Assembly: GCA_027014125.1 (NCBI GenBank)
Contig: JALWEI010000006.1
Span: 1 to 51,440 of the forward strand
DNA length: 51,440 nt
Source: Acidilobaceae archaeon
Lineage (GTDB): Archaea > Thermoproteota > Thermoprotei_A > Sulfolobales > Acidilobaceae
Direction of reading: 5' to 3'
The notes beneath the pieces were generated by a model, which worked only from the letters and a program-made list of their open reading frames with translations, made no database searches and was not told where the DNA came from. The position numbers were made by a program, and so were the translations under genes. Shown here piece after piece: positions 1 through 7,648 of the stretch (its first letter is position 1; every line of letters starts with the position of its first letter).

Positions 1-107
1 GCCTTGACCCTTGTTACTGGGGTTTGGGTTTGGAGTAGGTGGAGTGTGTAGACCGAGTCCTTGCCTCCGGTGAATAGGAGTGCTCCCGTTGCCTCTTCTG
101 CCTTCAT
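1..107 (-). CDS. PP-loop ATPase of the Dph6/DUF71 type, 5' part only
   Basis: Only the first 35 codons are inside the window; the gene runs off the left edge. The ATG at 107-105 gives a protein starting MKAEEATGALLFTGGKDSV. TGGKDS at residues 13-18 is the pyrophosphate-binding PP-loop of the adenine-nucleotide alpha-hydrolase superfamily, and its position close to the N-terminus fits the DUF71/Dph6 (diphthine-ammonia ligase) group. A GGGAG sequence lies a few bases upstream. It follows meaB by 26 bases on the same strand and may be co-transcribed. A second PP-loop gene of this type is at 35001. The substrate cannot be told from this fragment. Confidence 0.7.
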   Translation of the reverse strand, partial: MKAEEATGALLFTGGKDSVYTLHLLQTQTPVTRVK

Positions 108-133
108 CGCTGCTCCCGGGGGGAGGGGCCCGG

Positions 134-1135
134 TTATATGTCTAGTATTGTCTTTCCTTTTACTGTTGTTGATGCTTGTCTGCATGTCTCTTCGACTAGT
201 GCTAGTGATAGGGGGGCTATGGGTATTCTGCCCGAGTCTGTTAGGTTGGGTGGTTTCACGACTTCCTTGGCCGCCTTCTCTAGGATGTTGTATAGGATCC
301 TTTCTGCTAGTAGTTTGACTAGTAGGAGTCTCCTTGATTCTATGCTTCTCTCGAACCTCCCCGTTTCCTTGGCGTACTTGTAGTGGTCTTCCACGGCGTT
401 TACTAGGTCTTCTATGCCTTGCCCCATTATTGCGCTTACCCTGACGAGTCTGGGGGTCCAGCCCTCCTCCTGTTCTCCTATATCGCCCTTCTCTAGGGCG
501 AATTTGAGGTACTCGTATGTCTTCTGCGCCTCTGGCTTGTCTGACTTGTTGAGCACGTATATGTCTCCTATCTCCATTACTCCTGCCTTGAGGGCTTGTA
601 TATCGTCCCCCGCGCCTGGCATTGTGACGACTAGTATGGTGTGGGCTGCGTGCATTATATCGACCTCTGCCTGTCCGACCCCCACGGTTTCCAGTATGAT
701 CTTGTCGAAGCCGAAGGCGTCGAACGCCTCTATCATGGCTAGGGCTGCTAGGCTCAGGCCGCCCTTGAGGCCCCGCGTTGATAGGCTCCTTATGAAGACC
801 CCGGGGTCGGTGGCGTGCTCCTGCATCCTCAGCCTGTCCCCCATGAGGGCCCCCTGGGTTATGGGGCTGCTGGGGTCTATGGCTATCACCGCCACCTTGT
901 AGCCCCTCCTCCTGAGGCCGCCGATCAGCTTTGAGACCAGTGTGCTCTTCCCGGCGCCGGGTATGCCCGTGACTCCTATGACGTGCGCCCTCCCGGCTTG
1001 GGATGCCATCTCTTCTAGTATCCACATCGACTCCTGGCCGGGCTTCTCTAGGAGTGTGAGGAGCCTGCCCATGGCCCTTAGGTTCCCCTTGCGGGCGAGC
1101 TCTATGAGCCTCCTTGCCTTCTCCCTCTCCACCAC
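134..1135 (-). CDS. meaB: MeaB/ArgK-type GTPase, methylmalonyl-CoA mutase chaperone
   Basis: This 333-residue G3E-family P-loop GTPase is of the kind that loads cobalamin into methylmalonyl-CoA mutase and protects the enzyme from inactivation. The Walker A motif GIPGAGKST is at residues 57-65, DPSSP at 88-92, the switch/Walker B segment ETVGVGQ at 149-155, and the guanine-specificity motif NKSD at 196-199. Length is normal for the family. It begins with two consecutive GTG codons behind a strong GGGAGGGG ribosome site. It lies downstream of the mutase genes on the same strand, but the 60-base gap holds its own TATA box and a palindromic operator-like site, so it can probably be transcribed separately. 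Confidence 0.93.
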   Translation of the reverse strand: MVEREKARRLIELARKGNLRAMGRLLTLLEKPGQESMWILEEMASQAGRAHVIGVTGIPGAGKSTLVSKLIGGLRRRGYKVAVIAIDPSSPITQGALMGDRLRMQEHATDPGVFIRSLSTRGLKGGLSLAALAMIEAFDAFGFDKIILETVGVGQAEVDIMHAAHTILVVTMPGAGDDIQALKAGVMEIGDIYVLNKSDKPEAQKTYEYLKFALEKGDIGEQEEGWTPRLVRVSAIMGQGIEDLVNAVEDHYKYAKETGRFERSIESRRLLLVKLLAERILYNILEKAAKEVVKPPNLTDSGRIPIAPLSLALVEETCRQASTTVKGKTILDI

Positions 1136-1148
1136 GTGGCACCCCTCC

Positions 1149-1165
1149 CTGGATAGGGTGTCCAG
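1149..1165. promoter_or_regulatory. 17-bp palindrome, copy 1, in the meaB promoter
   Basis: CTGGATAGGGTGTCCAG is an inverted repeat with a GGG centre and one imperfect arm position. It lies about 10-25 bases downstream of a minus-strand TATA box (CTATATAG, 1174-1181) and directly abuts the meaB ribosome site. It would cover the predicted transcription start. Near-identical sites occur at 3439-3455 and 7603-7619. Repressor binding is inferred. Confidence 0.65.
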
Positions 1166-1172
1166 CGCCTGG

Positions 1173-1183
1173 CTCTATATAGG
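1173..1183 (-). promoter_or_regulatory. TATA box of meaB
   Basis: On the minus strand this reads CCTATATAGA, a good archaeal TATA element. About 25 bases downstream puts transcription start near 1150, inside the palindrome at 1149-1165 and 15 bases before the meaB start codon. Confidence 0.6.
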
Positions 1184-1195
1184 TGGGGTATATGC

Positions 1196-1642
1196 CTATA
1201 GGAGGGTCTCCGCCTCGCGGGCCCTCTTCTCCTCAGCCAGCCTCCTCACCACCTCGATTATGTAGCGTAGGCTCGTCCCGGGTAGGAAGACCTCTCTTAT
1301 CCCCATCCTCTTTAGGGGCTCTATGTCGGGTATCGGTATCGTTCCACCCAGCACGACTGGTATATCCTCTGCCCCGTACTCCCTGAGCTTCTCCATAAGC
1401 TTCTCCATGTGGTGCATGTGGGCGCCGCTGAGTATGCTGACCCCGATCACGTCCACGTCCTCCTGTATAGCAGCTAGGGCGACCTGCTCGGGGCTCTGCC
1501 TTATCCCCGTGTAGACGACCTCGAACCCCGCGTCCTTGAGGGCCCTCGCTATCACCTTTGCACCGCGGTCGTGCCCGTCTATACCGAGCTTCGCTACGAG
1601 GACCTTGATCCTCCTAGTAGATTGGGGGCTCGACATAGACAC
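1196..1642 (-). CDS. mcmA2: Methylmalonyl-CoA mutase, B12-binding subunit
   Basis: This 148-residue protein is the stand-alone C-terminal domain of methylmalonyl-CoA mutase, which binds adenosylcobalamin. The base-off/His-on motif DxHxxG is present as D22-G-H24-D-R-G27 in the stretch [12 protein letters not shown], followed by the SGAHMHH and GGTIPIPD segments of the flavodoxin-like fold. In archaea the mutase is commonly split into a catalytic and a B12 polypeptide, as here. The start is a GTG at 1642 (an ATG two codons later is possible). The gene overlaps the end of the catalytic subunit gene by 29 bases, which suggests translational coupling. Product: succinyl-CoA from (R)-methylmalonyl-CoA together with the partner subunit. 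Confidence 0.95.
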   Translation of the reverse strand: MSMSSPQSTRRIKVLVAKLGIDGHDRGAKVIARALKDAGFEVVYTGIRQSPEQVALAAIQEDVDVIGVSILSGAHMHHMEKLMEKLREYGAEDIPVVLGGTIPIPDIEPLKRMGIREVFLPGTSLRYIIEVVRRLAEEKRAREAETLL

Positions 1643-3314
1643 CGTACACCTCCTTGAGCGTCCCCATCACCTCGCCTAGGGTTGCCTTCGCCTTTACTGC
1701 CTGTAGTATGTATGGGACCACGTTGTCCCCCCTCTCAGCCGCCCTCCTGAGCTCGTCTAGGCTCCTCCTCCACCTTGCCTGGTCCCTCTCCGCCCTCACC
1801 CTCTTGACTCTCTCCTTCATCCTAGCCTCTATGCCGGGCTGGTCGAATTCTAGTAGGGGCACGTTCCTGATCTCGTCGATCTCCTCCTGCTCGAATATGT
1901 TGACCCCTACTATGAAGCGCTTGCCCTCCTCCACCTCCCTCTGGAACCTGTAGCTGGCCTCCGTGACCTCCCTCTGGGGGAACCCCTTCTTCACCGCCTC
2001 CAACATGCCACCCATCCTCTCTATCCTCTCTATGTACCTCCACGCCCTCTCCTCTATCTCATCGGTGAGCCACTCTACGAAGTAGCTCCCTGCTAGGGGG
2101 TCGACTGTATCAGCAACCCCTGTCTCGTAGGCTATGATCTGCTGTGTCCTGAGGGCTATCATTGCAGCCAGCTCGCTGGGGACCCTGAAGGGCTCGTCGA
2201 AGCCGTTGGTGTGGAGGCTCTGTGTGCCCCCTAGCACTGCCGCCAGGGCCTCTATGGCTGTCCTGACTATATTGTTGTATGGCTGCTGCGCGGTGAGGCT
2301 GACCCCTGCTGTCTGGGTGTGGAACCTCAGCCATAGGCTCCTCCTCTTCTTGGCCCCGAACCACTCCTTCATTATCTTGGCCCACATCCTCCTGGCGGCC
2401 CTGAACTTCGCTATCTCCTCGAAGAAGTTTATGTGGGAGTCGAAGAAGAAGCTGAGCCTGGGGGCGAAGGTGTCCACGTCCATGCCGCGGGCGATCAGCT
2501 GCCTCACGTACTCTATCCCATCGGCCAGTGTGAATGCTAGCTCCTGCACGGCTGTGCTGCCGGCCTCCCTTATGTGGTAGCCTGATATGCTTATCGGGTT
2601 CCACTTGGGGGTGTTCTTTATGCTCCACTCGATCAGGTCCATCGCAACCTTAACAGCCGGCTCCGGGGGGAAGACGTAGCTCTTCTGGGCTATGAACTCC
2701 TTGAGGGGGTCGTTCTGCGTGGTGCCCCCTATCTTGGTGTATGGCACGCCCTGCTTCTCAGCCACCGCGACGTAGAAGGAGTAGAGCACCGGTGCCGGGG
2801 GGTTTATGGTCATGTTTGTGGTTACCTCCCCCAGGTTTATGTCCCTGAATATGATCTCCATGTCAACCACTGTGGGCACGCTTACCCCGACTATACCGAC
2901 CTCCCCCTCGGCCATGGGGTCGTCAGGGTCTATGCCGATCAGTGTTGGATAGTCGAAGGCGAGGCTGAGCCCGGTCTCACCATGCTTTATGAGGAACTTG
3001 AGCCTCTCATTTGTCTCCTCTGGCCCGCCGTAGCCGGAGAACATCCTCATGGTCCATATCCTTGCCCTGTACATGGTTGCGTGTATCCCCCTGGTGAAGG
3101 GGTACTCGCCGGGGAGGCCTAGCTTCTCCATGTAGTCGTGGTCCTTGAGGTCGAGTGGCGTGTAGAGCCTCTTCACCGGTATGCCGCTTAGTGTCGTGAA
3201 CTCGCTCATCCTCTCAGGCAGCTTCTTGAGCCACTCGGGGACTACCTCCTCCTCCCAGCGCCTATACCTCTCCTCCAGCTCCCTCAGGGCGTCCTCCGAG
3301 TATATCCTAGGCAA
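1614..3314 (-). CDS. mcmA1: Methylmalonyl-CoA mutase, catalytic subunit
   Basis: This 566-residue protein is the catalytic TIM-barrel subunit of methylmalonyl-CoA mutase. Recognisable family segments are [19 protein letters not shown] near residues 73-93, [13 protein letters not shown], the [11 protein letters not shown] stretch, [25 protein letters not shown], and [12 protein letters not shown] and HTNGFDEP towards the C-terminal third. The B12 domain is absent and supplied by the overlapping downstream gene. The likely start is a TTG at 3314. The upstream region is shared with a divergent cobalamin-type binding-protein gene, which fits a need for B12. The enzyme joins propionyl-CoA/branched-chain catabolism to the succinyl-CoA pool. 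No epimerase or propionyl-CoA carboxylase gene is in this window. Confidence 0.95.
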   Translation of the reverse strand: MPRIYSEDALRELEERYRRWEEEVVPEWLKKLPERMSEFTTLSGIPVKRLYTPLDLKDHDYMEKLGLPGEYPFTRGIHATMYRARIWTMRMFSGYGGPEETNERLKFLIKHGETGLSLAFDYPTLIGIDPDDPMAEGEVGIVGVSVPTVVDMEIIFRDINLGEVTTNMTINPPAPVLYSFYVAVAEKQGVPYTKIGGTTQNDPLKEFIAQKSYVFPPEPAVKVAMDLIEWSIKNTPKWNPISISGYHIREAGSTAVQELAFTLADGIEYVRQLIARGMDVDTFAPRLSFFFDSHINFFEEIAKFRAARRMWAKIMKEWFGAKKRRSLWLRFHTQTAGVSLTAQQPYNNIVRTAIEALAAVLGGTQSLHTNGFDEPFRVPSELAAMIALRTQQIIAYETGVADTVDPLAGSYFVEWLTDEIEERAWRYIERIERMGGMLEAVKKGFPQREVTEASYRFQREVEEGKRFIVGVNIFEQEEIDEIRNVPLLEFDQPGIEARMKERVKRVRAERDQARWRRSLDELRRAAERGDNVVPYILQAVKAKATLGEVMGTLKEVYGVYVEPPIY

Positions 3315-3350
3315 GGAGCATGCACCCCATAATACCTGCCCACATAGGGC

Positions 3351-3361
3351 CGGGTGGACAC
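3351..3361. promoter_or_regulatory. Half-site of the 17-bp palindrome in the mcmA1 leader
   Basis: On the minus strand the sequence reads GGTGTCCACCC, matching the right arm (GGTGTCCA) of the palindromes at 1149, 3439 and 7603. The left arm is missing. It lies about 20 bases downstream of a minus-strand TATA-like GTATAC (3373-3378), the same placement as the full sites. A single arm can arise by chance. Confidence 0.3.
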
Positions 3362-3390
3362 CTTATTACCTCACGGTAGCACGTATACGG

Positions 3391-3411
3391 GTTAATATTA
3401 ATATAATTAAC
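3391..3411. promoter_or_regulatory. AT-rich divergent promoter core between mcmA1 and the binding-protein gene
   Basis: A 21-base block, GTTAAT-N9-ATTAAC, is the only strongly AT-rich stretch in the divergent gap and can serve as TATA region. Rightward, start would fall near 3425-3435, just before the palindrome at 3439. Leftward, start would fall near 3365. The outer six bases on each side form an inverted repeat. Confidence 0.45.
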
Positions 3412-3426
3412 ATTATGCGCTGGTAA

Positions 3427-4278
3427 GTGCCTATAGGCCTGGACGGGGTGTCCAGCGTGGTTAAACTCTTCTCCGAGGCCCTTGGAAGGGAGGTCGAGGT
3501 CCCCGACGAGCCGGAGAGGATAGTGAGCCTCTCCCCCGCGATCACGGAGATACTCTACAGGATAGGCCTGGAGGACAGGATAGTGGGGGTCAGCTTCTAC
3601 TGCAACAAGCCCCCGAGGGCTAGGGAGAAGCCCCGGGTGGGGAGCTACTATAAGGTCCTCTACGATAAGATAGAGGAGCTGGAGCCCGACCTGGTCCTCA
3701 CGACAACCGGGGCGCAGAGGAAGGTTCTGGAGGAGCTCGCATCCCGCTTCACCGTATACCCGGTCCCCCTCCCCGTCACGATCCACGGGATAATAGACGA
3801 GATCAAGATTGTCGGGATAATAACGGGGAGGATCAGGGAGGCCCGCAGGCTGGCGGGAGAGGCAGCCAGGATCCTGGGCAAGCTAGAGGGCAAGCTGGCC
3901 GGGGTTAGGCTATACTACGAGATATTCCTAGGCGGCCCCGTCAGCGCTGGGGCCCACAGCTACATAGAGGACCTATTCAGCCACCTGGGAGCTGAGACCC
4001 CATTCTCCAACACAAGGACCACGTGGGTCATAAACCCGAGCCCGGAGGCGGTGAAGGCCTTCAACCCCCAGGTGATACTATACGAGAGGAGCCCCTACGC
4101 AGAGTTGACCAGGGAGAAGATAGCGAGGAGCCTGGAGGAGAGGGGGCTAGCTGGGCTTGAAGCCCTCAGGGAGGGGAGGCTGATAGTGCTGGAGCCCGAC
4201 ACACTGGCCCACTACGGCCCCAGCATATTCGAAGACACGCAGAGGATAGTGCAGGAGGTCAGGAGGCTACTCTCCTAG
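3427..4278 (+). CDS. BtuF-like substrate-binding protein without signal peptide
   Basis: This protein of at most 283 residues belongs to the helical-backbone-metal-receptor/BtuF group of periplasmic binding proteins. The PERIVSLSPAITEILYRIGL opening and the GVSFYCNKPP, ELEPDLVLTT, GAHSYIEDLFSHLGAETPF and NPSPEAVKAFNPQVIL segments are typical of cobalamin or siderophore binding proteins. No signal peptide or lipobox precedes the fold, so it may be cytoplasmic. The GTG at 3427 lies upstream of a palindrome (3439-3455); the GTG at 3457 is an attractive alternative start that leaves the palindrome in the leader. Divergence from mcmA1 suggests a role in cobalamin handling; that is inference. No permease or ATPase gene accompanies it. 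Confidence 0.8.
   Translation: MPIGLDGVSSVVKLFSEALGREVEVPDEPERIVSLSPAITEILYRIGLEDRIVGVSFYCNKPPRAREKPRVGSYYKVLYDKIEELEPDLVLTTTGAQRKVLEELASRFTVYPVPLPVTIHGIIDEIKIVGIITGRIREARRLAGEAARILGKLEGKLAGVRLYYEIFLGGPVSAGAHSYIEDLFSHLGAETPFSNTRTTWVINPSPEAVKAFNPQVILYERSPYAELTREKIARSLEERGLAGLEALREGRLIVLEPDTLAHYGPSIFEDTQRIVQEVRRLLS
3439..3455. promoter_or_regulatory. 17-bp palindrome, copy 2, at the BtuF-like gene
   Basis: CTGGACGGGGTGTCCAG differs from the perfect form at 7603 by one base. It lies about 35 bases downstream of the AT-rich promoter core and just before the alternative GTG start at 3457, so it most likely covers the transcription start or early leader. Confidence 0.6.
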
Positions 4279-5746
4279 CCACCACCCATACCAGCCTTGC
4301 AGCCAGGCCCCGGGCCCAGGGGCTAACCGCTAGGAGCAAGAGGCCATACACGGTGGCTGAGACTGCTAGGTGGGCCCCCAGGAGTACCCCGTCCTCCAGC
4401 GGCTCCACGACTATGATACCCCCGGCCCCCGAGGCCTTGAGGTAGGCCAGGGCTCCCAGCCCGGCTAGGATGGCCTCCATCAGGCTGCGCCAGGGGAACC
4501 TGAAGCCTGCCCGCCTCAGTATGAGGTGGTACCTTAGGGCAGCTGCGAGCCTCGCCAGGGCGATCACAGTCATATATAGCGTGGCGGCCTTCCATGGGCT
4601 CCCTGCTATGGTGGAGGCGGCGGCCCCGAGCACCATGCCCAGGAGGAGTACTATTATCTCCCAGGTGACAAGCCTGTAGAGCCTCCTATACCCCTCTCCC
4701 GTGAGCCTCGTGGAGCCTTGTATGTACACCCTGTAGCTGAAGGATAGCCCGGCTATGAAGGAGTAGATGGCCCCCGCAATTAGGACTAGGTGCCCGTCGA
4801 TGTAGACTGGGTTGAAGAAGCTCGCTATAGGCCTGGAGGCCCCAGCGATCAGGGCTAGGAGGAGGCCTAGGAAGGCTAGGTATATCCTGATCGTCTCCTC
4901 TAGCCCCCACAGGCCTCCTCCCCTGAGGGAGCTGGCGTAGAGGCCGGGCACCATAGAGTGGCCCATCCTTGTCATGGGCCCTGCTATGGAGAGGGCCATG
5001 TTAAGGTACGCTACCGGCCTTATCAGCCCCGTCACCCAGGTGTACACGGGCCTAACCAGGTTCTCCGAGGCGGTCACCATGAGTATGGATATGGGGAGGC
5101 GCCACCTCCTGAGCCAGCCAATGGCCATGTCCCTGCTGAACCCTAGGCCGGAGACTGGGAGCCTTGAGTATACAGCAGTGGAGGATGCTAGGAGCGCGAG
5201 GCTGGCGATATCGAGGCTGGCAACCGCGCCTCTCAGCCCCCAGCCCATCCAGGCTACGAGCACGAGCGCGGCCCCGAGCTTGGCAGCCTCGTGCACTAGG
5301 AGGAGGGGGCCTAGGAGCTCGGGGCGTGTGACACCTATGATCCCGCTACTCATGTACCTGGCTATAACGTACATGGCGACAGCGGGGGCTGCCAGGAGGC
5401 CTACCCGGGGGTTCAGGCCTGCCGCCTGTAGCGTTGTCCACGCTACTAGGGAGTATATGAGGGCTGCTATGGGCGCGGCTGCTATGGAGAGGAGTAGCCC
5501 GGTGCCCGCCGCCTTCTTGGCCTCGGGGCCCGTTGTCTCCCCGACGGTGCGTTGGGCCCACCAGTGCCATATGTGGGAGAGTAGGGGTATGGCCTGGTAG
5601 AGTGAGAGTATTATGCCTAGGGCTGCGAAGCCCTCTACGCCTAGCCTCCTGGCGACTGTTATTATGAAGAGGAGTGAGAAGCCTATCCTGGCTATGGCTG
5701 AGGCTAGGTTTGCCAGGGCTGCTAGGCGTAGCCTTACTCCTGTCAA
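4259..5746 (-). CDS. Polysaccharide/lipid flippase-like membrane protein (MOP superfamily)
   Basis: The protein has about 495 residues, with 12 or more hydrophobic segments spread over the whole length. It resembles the oligosaccharide flippase (Wzx-like) branch of the MOP superfamily, with an N-terminal IARIGFSLLFIITVARRLGVEGF segment typical of that group. It would move a lipid-linked glycan or similar substrate across the membrane. An in-frame ATG at 5812 exists, but it lies 70 bases inside the preceding gene. The TTG at 5746, which overlaps the upstream stop codon (ATTGA) and follows GGCGGAGAGG, is a better start. The 3' end overlaps the convergent BtuF-like gene by 20 bases. The substrate is unknown. 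Confidence 0.75.
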   Translation of the reverse strand: MTGVRLRLAALANLASAIARIGFSLLFIITVARRLGVEGFAALGIILSLYQAIPLLSHIWHWWAQRTVGETTGPEAKKAAGTGLLLSIAAAPIAALIYSLVAWTTLQAAGLNPRVGLLAAPAVAMYVIARYMSSGIIGVTRPELLGPLLLVHEAAKLGAALVLVAWMGWGLRGAVASLDIASLALLASSTAVYSRLPVSGLGFSRDMAIGWLRRWRLPISILMVTASENLVRPVYTWVTGLIRPVAYLNMALSIAGPMTRMGHSMVPGLYASSLRGGGLWGLEETIRIYLAFLGLLLALIAGASRPIASFFNPVYIDGHLVLIAGAIYSFIAGLSFSYRVYIQGSTRLTGEGYRRLYRLVTWEIIVLLLGMVLGAAASTIAGSPWKAATLYMTVIALARLAAALRYHLILRRAGFRFPWRSLMEAILAGLGALAYLKASGAGGIIVVEPLEDGVLLGAHLAVSATVYGLLLLAVSPWARGLAARLVWVVARRVAS

Positions 5747-5988
5747 TCCTCTCCGCCGCCCAGCTCCTCTGGCTCGGGCCTGGGGCTTGTTATCAGTGTG
5801 TATCCTATCCATGATAGTAGTCCGAATATTGTTGCCAGTGCTATTAGACCCATTACTTTTAGTGTGAATATGTCTATCGGGTCTCCCATGACCGTTATTG
5901 GGGGTGGGGTGAATACTAGGTAGATGTATGCCAGCATCACTACTATCGATATTGTTATCATGACTGCCCCTGCTGCCCTGTCGTCCAT
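5743..5988 (-). CDS. Small two-span membrane protein
   Basis: This 81-residue protein starts with an ATG at 5988. It has two hydrophobic helices: roughly residues 8-27 (VMITISIVVMLAYIYLVF) and 44-66 (VMGLIALATIFGLLSWIGYTL). A short proline-rich loop separates them, and an acidic tail ends PEELGGGED. It sits between the AMP-ligase-like gene (38 bases upstream) and the flippase-like gene, which it overlaps by 4 bases, so it is probably part of the same transcript and membrane function. I do not recognise a family. Confidence 0.7.
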   Translation of the reverse strand: MDDRAAGAVMITISIVVMLAYIYLVFTPPPITVMGDPIDIFTLKVMGLIALATIFGLLSWIGYTLITSPRPEPEELGGGED

Positions 5989-6026
5989 CGACAGCACCGG
6001 GGCTATAGTGCGTACTTGGCCGTGTA

Positions 6027-7559
6027 TTATAGGTAGCCCTCTATCCGTATGTCCCTGACCTTCTTGTAGAATGCTACCCTGCTGTTTATGTATGATAGTA
6101 GCTCCTCTGGGGTTATCCTGCCCTGGTAGTCCCTCCTTATCCAGACTCTGGCTACAGGCTTCTGGCCTACTGCCTCGTCTGGCACGCCCTCCACTATTGC
6201 CTTTGCCACGGCTGGGTGGCGTTCTAGGAGGACCTCTAGGTCCCGGGGTAGTATGGCGTATGCCTTGTACTTGATGAGTCTCTTCCGGACTCCCCTGAAG
6301 TAGAGTAGGCCGTTCTCGTCCATGTAGATCAGGTCCCCGGTCCGGAGCCACCCGTCTATGAATGCCTTCTCGTTCTCCTCGGGGAACTCGTATCCCTTCA
6401 TAATCCATGGGGACCTTGCTAGTAGCTCCCCCGTCTCCCCGGGCCCCAGCTCCCTGGCTGGGTTGTCCGGGTCCACTAGTCTGACGTCTACCCCGGGTAG
6501 GGGTATGCCTAGCGTGCCCTTGACCTCCCTTAGGCTCACGGGTTGTAGGGTGAGTAGGAGGCTCTCGGTCATACCGTATCCCTGGACTAGGGGTGTCGAT
6601 AGCCTCTCCCAGTACTCGTCTTGCAGCTCCGGTTTCAGGGGGGCCCCGGCTGATACGGCTAGTTTTATCCTCCCACGTGCACTGGGGGCTAGCTCCGCTA
6701 CTAGCTGCTCGTACATCATGGGGGCCCCGGCCATGTAGTTTACGGATCCCTCCTCTACCAGCCTAGCAGCGAGGCTGGGCCTCCAGCGCCTCATCATGTA
6801 GACGGTGCCTCCCTCTGCTAGGGGTGATAGGAGTGATAGCTGGAGGCCTAGCACGTGGGTTATCGACGCCACCGCGAGGGAGGAGTAGCCGCTGTCCACC
6901 CCGGCCATGAGGTTGTATGCCTTGACCGCGTGGTGGAGGCCTGCATGGGTGTGGATGGCCTGCATGGTCCTCCCTGCTATGCCGGAGTAGTATAGTGCTA
7001 TCGAGTCGTCCCCCGGCCCTGGCTCGGGATCCCTCCACTCTCCTGGTGGCGGGGTGTCGCCGAGGCCTGAGACGTGTAGGTCCTCGAGGCCGTCTACCCA
7101 GTCTAGGGATAGGACCTCGCGGGGGCCCGTCTCCTCTAGTATTGGCCTGTTCCTCTCCAGGAACTCCCTGTCCGCTATCAGGGCTACGAACCGTCTCCCC
7201 TCAAGCTGTATCCTGAGGTCCTCGCCTATCGTTAGGGGGTCTATGAGGACTGTGCGGGCTCCGGAGGCTAGGGCTCCTATGAGCGCTGCTGCCGCTTGGA
7301 CTGTGTTCCTAGCTGCTAGGGCGACCTGTTCTCCCTTCCATGCCCCGCGGGATTGGAGCCATGCCGCTATCGACTTTGAGACGGTCTTGAGCTTCTCGTA
7401 GGTGTAGCAGTAGCCGGTCTCGGCTTGTATTAGCGCCATCTTCCCTGCCGGCCCGCTCCATGCCTTGGTGTATATGGGGGTGTACTCCGTGTCTAGGACC
7501 TTGGGTACGCCCTGGGGCCATACCTTGTGCCAGGGTCTCCCGTCTATTGTGGACACCAT
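6027..7559 (-). CDS. AMP-dependent synthetase/ligase-like protein with degenerate active-site motifs
   Basis: This 510-residue protein has the fold of acyl-adenylating enzymes. The A5 motif YGMTES and the A7-type GWLRTGD are kept, and the A8 hinge region (FRGVRKRLIKYKAY) is recognisable. Two catalytic elements are not normal. The A3 nucleotide-binding loop, usually TSGTTGxPKG, reads YSGIAGRTMQA without its lysine. The protein also stops at IRIEGYL, just before where the A10 lysine motif normally lies. It could be an unusual ligase, a thioester-only enzyme or a pseudo-enzyme. It is the first gene of a minus-strand operon with a small membrane protein and a flippase, and it shares its promoter region with livG. 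Confidence 0.8.
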   Translation of the reverse strand: MVSTIDGRPWHKVWPQGVPKVLDTEYTPIYTKAWSGPAGKMALIQAETGYCYTYEKLKTVSKSIAAWLQSRGAWKGEQVALAARNTVQAAAALIGALASGARTVLIDPLTIGEDLRIQLEGRRFVALIADREFLERNRPILEETGPREVLSLDWVDGLEDLHVSGLGDTPPPGEWRDPEPGPGDDSIALYYSGIAGRTMQAIHTHAGLHHAVKAYNLMAGVDSGYSSLAVASITHVLGLQLSLLSPLAEGGTVYMMRRWRPSLAARLVEEGSVNYMAGAPMMYEQLVAELAPSARGRIKLAVSAGAPLKPELQDEYWERLSTPLVQGYGMTESLLLTLQPVSLREVKGTLGIPLPGVDVRLVDPDNPARELGPGETGELLARSPWIMKGYEFPEENEKAFIDGWLRTGDLIYMDENGLLYFRGVRKRLIKYKAYAILPRDLEVLLERHPAVAKAIVEGVPDEAVGQKPVARVWIRRDYQGRITPEELLSYINSRVAFYKKVRDIRIEGYL

Positions 7560-7580
7560 TTACCCTCCATTCTATGGTTC

Positions 7581-7596
7581 GGTATATATCTTAACC
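7581..7596. promoter_or_regulatory. Shared TATA region of the AMP-ligase-like gene and livG
   Basis: GGTATATATCTTAACC contains ATATATACC on the minus strand and TATATATC on the plus strand. Leftward start would be near 7563, making the ligase-like mRNA almost leaderless. Rightward start would be near 7612, inside the palindrome at 7603-7619. Confidence 0.55.
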
Positions 7597-7602
7597 TGTC
7601 TC

Positions 7603-7619
7603 CTGGACAGGGTGTCCAG
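7603..7619. promoter_or_regulatory. 17-bp palindrome, copy 3 (perfect form), in the livG promoter
   Basis: CTGGACAGGGTGTCCAG has two perfect 7-base arms around a GGG centre. It lies about 15-30 bases after the plus-strand TATA region and 30 bases before the livG ATG. This is the same position relative to the TATA box as in copy 1. A regulator bound here would block initiation of the liv operon and could also affect the divergent ligase-like gene. Confidence 0.7.
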
Positions 7620-7648
7620 TGTAGTTACCTATTTTACCCTAATAAAAC

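Noticed and set aside
5989-6408. Long N-terminal extension of the small membrane protein
   Set aside because: It is the shadow of the AMP-ligase-like gene in another frame, highly basic and Gly/Pro-rich. The two membrane helices start only after the ATG at 5988.
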